Shown one piece after another: positions 59,932-64,000 of a DNA stretch of 64,000 nucleotides; the first letter of the stretch is position 1; each line of letters starts with the position of its first letter. The stretch lies in assembly GCA_964019695.1 (NCBI GenBank), contig OZ026531.1:9743701-9807700 (forward strand), written 5' to 3'. The position numbers and the translations under genes were made by a program. Origin of the DNA: Loripinus fragilis. Its lineage: Eukaryota > Mollusca > Bivalvia > Lucinida > Lucinidae. The notes beneath the pieces are model-generated. The model saw only the letters and a program-made list of their open reading frames with translations, ran no database searches and was not told where the DNA came from.

Positions 59932-60699
59932 TAATTAGGATGTCCCGCCATACTTGAAACCAGCCTACACATGCCTTTTCTACTTTCTCCCACATATTGC
60001 CTTTTTCATTTTTGCCAGATTCTCTTGCCACAATCCTTAGCTCTCCATACTAAAATCCAGCTCTTCTTTGGACACTTCTGCTGCAGCAATTTAATTATAT
60101 AACACACTGCAATTGCTATTAAGTCGCGAAAACTCATGACATTTCAGGGAATATCCTCTTTGTAGTGTTGTTTCAGACCAGAGCGGCAATAATTTGAACG
60201 GTTATGGACAAAGGTCTTACCCTCCATGCATTGTATGCATGATTCATGTCTTATTACTTTTAACGATAAAAATGACCGTGTTTTACTTTGCAGTAGACTT
60301 CTTGATTGGTTTACTTCGTGCAGTAGAAACTCTATGACGTCACAGAAGAGTGTGGATTTGATTTTACTGTCCAAAAATTGAGCAGCATAGAATAGAATAG
60401 AATACAGTTGTACTCCGTTGTGATTCTTAGCTCAGGCCAGCCCGTGGGCAGTTCAATATAAAAGTCGACAAGACAGGGGCTAGTCTCTTGTTTACCGAGT
60501 GCATTCTATTCTGTTTGTTGTTAAGAGGTTGCCACCATAATGGAATCTGAAACGATCGCAACAGCATGGCCTACATGTACATGTCTACGTTGAACAGTCA
60601 AATTTGACTATTTTGTCTTCATAGTGTCTTGTGATGGTCGAGTGGCTCTTCCTCGCGGTGCCACGGGGTTGTCTGCGTTTTGTGATTGTGGTATTTCCT

Positions 60700-61400
60700 G
60701 ATCATACTCACTTACTATTTCTGAGGTAGTGTCTTAAGAACCCGAGCATGCTGTTGGGCTTCTTAGAGATCCTGTCTATGTGTGTCTTCCATGATAGAGT
60801 TGTCTGGAGATCAACACCTAGCTCGAGGTACTTTGCTGTATCTTCAGTAATCAGGATGTGTCCATTCAGTTTGTAAGAGTGTCTGATTGGGGATCTGGAT
60901 CTTGACACACTCAGGACACTACATTTCTGAGGATGGAATTCCATAGTAAGTAAGGGTGCAAAGATCAGGAATCGATACAACCAAGTACCACACCTGACCC
61001 AGGATACCAATGGGAAAGTGACAAACTCACAGTTAGACACCACAAACGAGAGCCAAGAGGTCAGCCCTTTCCCAGCAGGTGACGACAAGGCACATATAAA
61101 CTGACGCCCACAAAGGCATAGCAAACAGTTACACAAGACAGAAAAAAACATAAACGATCCACATAAATCCATGCCCCACTTAGATTCCCACTCTGCCAAA
61201 GCATCAATGTCTTGCTGTAGGGTGCCACAATCACTATGGCCATGTATTGGTTTGTATACTATGCAGTCATATGCAAACAAAGGCGTCTTGGAGATGATTC
61301 TGTCTGGGAGGTCATTGATAAATAGCCGGTGTAGCAAGGACCCCAGTACTGAACCTTGAGGAACTCTGGTAAACAGGTTCTCATGATTTTCACGTTTCTA
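60700..61400 (-). pseudogene. Broken LINE reverse transcriptase, interrupted by another LINE end
   Basis: The minus strand encodes RVPQGSVLG, FINDLPDRI, then FAYDCIVYKPIHGHSDC, DALAEWESKWGM and, after an insertion, EFHPQKCSVLSVSRSRSP, NGHILITEDTAKYLE and WKTHIDRISKK. The catalytic box of this family should read F-A-D-D; here it reads FAYD, so the first catalytic aspartate is lost. The frame closes after LRNSK. This is a dead fragment of a LINE different from the one at 22.2 kb. Confidence 0.88.
60943..61166 (-). mobile_element. LINE 3'-end fragment inserted in the RT pseudogene
   Basis: Sequence matching the 3' end of the 15.9 kb LINE fragment (its tail reads agtaagtaaggg on the plus strand) splits the RT frame between the WGM and EFHPQ codons. 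The pentamer ATGGA flanks it on the minus strand, as expected of a target duplication. Confidence 0.8.
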
Positions 61401-61589
61401 ATTAAATGATGTGCCATTTAAAACCTATGTGCATAAAATGTTCTTCACATGCCATTTTATATGTTTTATACATATGTTGTTTCATGTTCCTTTTTTAGTT
61501 CTTAAGCCTTCAATAGGCCTGGAGTAAATATTCACTTTTTTTTGCTCTATCAAGAGAGGTAAGTGGACAAGATTGAATTTAATATATGC

Positions 61590-62010
61590 TCAAAAAGAAG
61601 TGCGCATGACCAGGAAATACCACAATAACACACTGCAGACAAACCCATGGCACCGCGAGGAAGAGACGCAGAATACCAACAGTCACGCATAGCATCAAAA
61701 GTAAAGTAGACAGCTTTCTCTCCCCCAGCGAGATGATTGCAAAACTAGAAATGACATTAAGTACTGCACAGCAAAACAAGGACCATACATAAAACCCCAC
61801 AAAACAATAGAAGCAACAACAACAATAATTCTGAGTATATCAGAAAATACCACAATCACAAACCGCAGACAAACCCATAGAAGCAACAACAACAATAATT
61901 CGACAGCAGCAGAATCACCGTCTTAGAAGTGGTAACGGCAATTTAAAAATAGTAAGTGAGTATATCAGAAAATACCACAATCACAAACCGCAGACAAACC
62001 CATGGCACCT
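61590..62010. repeat. Short direct repeats around the LINE remains
   Basis: ataccacaatcacaaaccgc then agacaaacccat recurs at about 61616, 61850 and 61970, with aagcaacaacaacaataatt twice between them. A related inverse lies at about 60655-60705. Confidence 0.65.
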
Positions 62011-62026
62011 CGAGGAGACACAAGTA

Positions 62027-62207
62027 AGTAAGGGTGAAAAGATCAGGAATCGATACAATCAAGTACCACACCTGACCCAGGATACCAATGGGAAAGCAAC
62101 AAACTCACAGTAAGACACCACAAACGAGAGCCGAAAGGTCAGTCCTTTCCCAGCAGGTGACCACAAGGCACATATAAACAGACGCATGCAAAGGCATAGC
62201 ATATAGA
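62027..62207 (-). mobile_element. LINE 3'-end fragment
   Basis: Same 3'UTR as at 15.77-15.91 kb, minus orientation, starting agtaagtaagggtg. A short plus-oriented piece of the same tail follows directly (62208-62245), making a head-to-head pair. Confidence 0.7.
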
Positions 62208-62246
62208 TTCCTGATCTTTGCACCCTACCTTACTTCACTTACTATT

Positions 62247-62301
62247 TGAGCCTCGACACGTAATTTCTAACAATGCGGTATTTTGACAAGTGTAGACAAG
62301 T
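62247..62301 (+). repeat. Palindromic repeat, family A, left stub
   Basis: tgagcctcgacacgtaattt through gacaagtgtagac, then lost. Confidence 0.65.
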
Positions 62302-62379
62302 GTTCATATGAAGCAGTTGTTGGTGGATTCTGTGCTTTGCTTTTCAATTGACAGGCCAGTGACTGACAACTGCCCTATT

Positions 62380-62432
62380 TTAGTTTTGATACTTGATTGT
62401 ATCGATTCCTGATCTTTGGACCCTTACTTACA
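62380..62432 (+). mobile_element. LINE 3'-end stub
   Basis: About 50 bp (gatacttgattgtatcgatt then ttacttac) matches the terminal part of the 15.9 kb LINE 3'UTR in plus orientation. Confidence 0.65.
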
Positions 62433-62505
62433 CAAGATTGAAAAAATATTACCAGCGGCTTCGAGCTGCTCCCACCTGATTTCAACCGAGATGCAAATGA
62501 TATTT

Positions 62506-62700
62506 GTTTGTTTGATTTGATTTGATTTGATTCTTTAAGTCCCATCAACTATCTTTCAGTTAAACAGGGACGGGTCTTCCTGGGTTGAACCAGTACTAAG
62601 CTAAGATAAATGTATCTTGCTCAAGGACCACAACACAGTGACGCCGGAGAGCCTCTCGGTCTCGAGTCAAGCATTCTGCCACTGAGCCACTGTGCTCCCT
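62506..62700 (-). mobile_element. tRNA-derived SINE, family S1
   Basis: Tail gatttgatttgatttgattc, centre gggtcttcctgggttgaacc, tRNA-like head ending at the minus-strand gggagcacagtggctcag. About 10 bp of the B-box region are missing. Confidence 0.8.
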
Positions 62701-63780
62701 ACAAATGATTTTAAAGTATATTAATTTTTAACGAGTACCAAACAAAAAGACATTCAGTCAGCCTGAACACCCATCGTGTCCAATCAGAGTGTTTGCTGGC
62801 TGAATCACCGAGCCATGGGTTTTTAAAACGTTTAAGATACCGTTGAGTAGACAGCGAAAATGATCAGACTGGCTGATACAGAAGTTGTGATTAACAGAGT
62901 GAAACCTGACCAGACTGTTGGACTGACTCCTAGACTCAATTTGAGTCTCACTATTTGTTTGATTAAAAGCTTAGTTCACCGTTAGATACGAAAAAAGTAT
63001 TTAGTCAAGGTACCGTTCATGCATGTACGTGTGCATGTATGCGACAGTAACACATTTTAATAATTTGCCCAAGACTTACAATGCTTGTTTTATCTTTCAA
63101 ATTTTGACAATAAATTTCAGAAACAACAGTAATCTCATGAGAAAAAGTTGTTTGAAATCTGCTAATAACGAAGATGCACATCAGTCTATGCATCCGCACT
63201 GTTGGTTCTGTGCATGCAGCTAATAAGAATATTGAGAATGAATTGAGCCATACCTGGCCGAGGCACTCCAAAGACAAGTGTTCTCGCAAAGTTTAAATAG
63301 CCTGGGTTCCAGTCTGATCCATTTTCTTATTTTTTATTGTTCCGTTTCTTATCAAAAATTAATCGAAATCAAAAACGGACTACCGATACTGGTCCTTTGA
63401 TGTTGTATCTTTTTATTCTCTTTTTAGAGTATTAGCATAAGAAAGAAAATATTGCCACAATATTGATGACTGGATCCAGGCTAAGTTTAAAGTGCTCAGC
63501 TCAGGACCTTTCAGTGGATTTGTTGGACATGCAAGATACACAAATTTACACATTTTCTCACCAGTCAGACACTTTTGCTTCGTCCCTTTTGTCTGGTTAT
63601 GTTCTTAGGTATCAAATAATGCGAAATACCCAGATAGGATGATTGCTCCCTCAGGATCAGTCTGATCCGGATTCATAATGATTACTTCCACGATCATTAT
63701 AAAAGTCTAGTCTGAATTACACTTGAATATCTGCAGTAGACGTTAAAAGCAGACAGTATTTAGAACAAAACAATTTGGCT
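62701..63780. other. Right-end sequence without a supported gene
   Basis: Short hairpin fragments with the shared gatcag core (about 62850-62935, 63640-63670). No exon I can defend. Confidence 0.4.
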
Positions 63781-63784
63781 GGAA

Positions 63785-63897
63785 AGGGGTTAACTGATTG
63801 CATGTGGGTAATTTATCATACTTTTGTTTTCGTCTGCTGACTTTTTCAAAATTAACTTAAAAAGGAAGTAAAAACTTTAGGAACACTACCTTAGTGT
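63785..63897 (+). repeat. Family C, left half
   Basis: cgtctgctgactttttcaaa and ggaacactaccttagtgtc, cut by a SINE. Confidence 0.6.
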
Positions 63898-63898
63898 C

Positions 63899-64000
63899 TT
63901 TTTGTTTGTTTGTTTTGTTGCTTTACGCCCCAAGTCAACAGCTATGGTCATGGCAGGACGGTCAGTTCACCTAACCACACCTTTTCCTGGGCAAGCTTGA
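63899..64000 (-). mobile_element. SINE, family S2, cut by the window edge
   Basis: Tail tttgtttgtttgttttgttg, then tcacctaaccacaccttttc and gggcaagcttga. Confidence 0.7.

Overview
This is eukaryotic DNA. It contains short coding exons (52 to 164 nt) split by kilobase-scale introns with GT/AG borders, tRNA-derived SINEs, non-LTR retrotransposons, cut-and-paste transposons with target-site duplications, and many palindromic repeats. The repeat style and the LINE 3' tails suggest a lophotrochozoan, probably a bivalve mollusc. That placement is inference.

The only host gene I can assemble is a WD40-repeat protein gene on the minus strand. Its start codon is at 47064 and its 17 coding exons run leftward to 865, giving 493 codons in one unbroken reading frame. 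Every exon phase matches the next. The last exon seen ends in a splice donor, so the gene continues beyond the left edge. The propeller signatures (H-x-G-P followed by a DG-x-[IV]-[KR]-[VL] turn) make WD40 certain. The paralogue is not; a WDR97/WDR87-like protein is a guess. Two weaker exon candidates at 51.3-51.6 kb may belong to an upstream neighbour or to a non-coding 5' part of this gene.

Almost everything else is repeats, many nested. Positions 1-22000 are introns full of palindromic MITE-like elements, SINEs, a 2.3 kb mollusc-type repeat (7.5-9.8 kb), a LINE C-terminal fragment (14.9-15.9 kb) and a 2 kb degenerate minisatellite (19.0-20.95 kb). At 22.17-26.23 kb a 4 kb 5'-truncated LINE, with one internal nonsense codon, splits an older palindromic element. 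At 33.08-39.40 kb a 6.3 kb hAT-like element with an 8-bp target duplication holds a 3.75 kb TA-flanked element and a 102-bp hairpin inserted in its right end. At 40.17-41.04 kb the 5' half of exon 2, with its splice acceptor, has been amplified into seven tandem units of about 116 bp. At 42.2-45.0 kb there is a ~147-bp satellite interrupted by a second tandem-repeat element.

At 47.1-54.5 kb there are paired inverted MITEs and poly-G/poly-A tracts. At 54541-59931 lies a 5391-bp Mutator-like element with long inverted termini and a perfect 9-bp target duplication. Inside it is a second, nearly identical inverted repeat of about 550 bp. The right end (60-64 kb) holds a broken LINE reverse transcriptase interrupted by another LINE's 3' end, then more SINEs.

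Many palindromic families share one stem design: a 'gcaaacag-n-gt-n-gacc(c)agatcag' arm facing its complement around a variable loop. They may form one superfamily.
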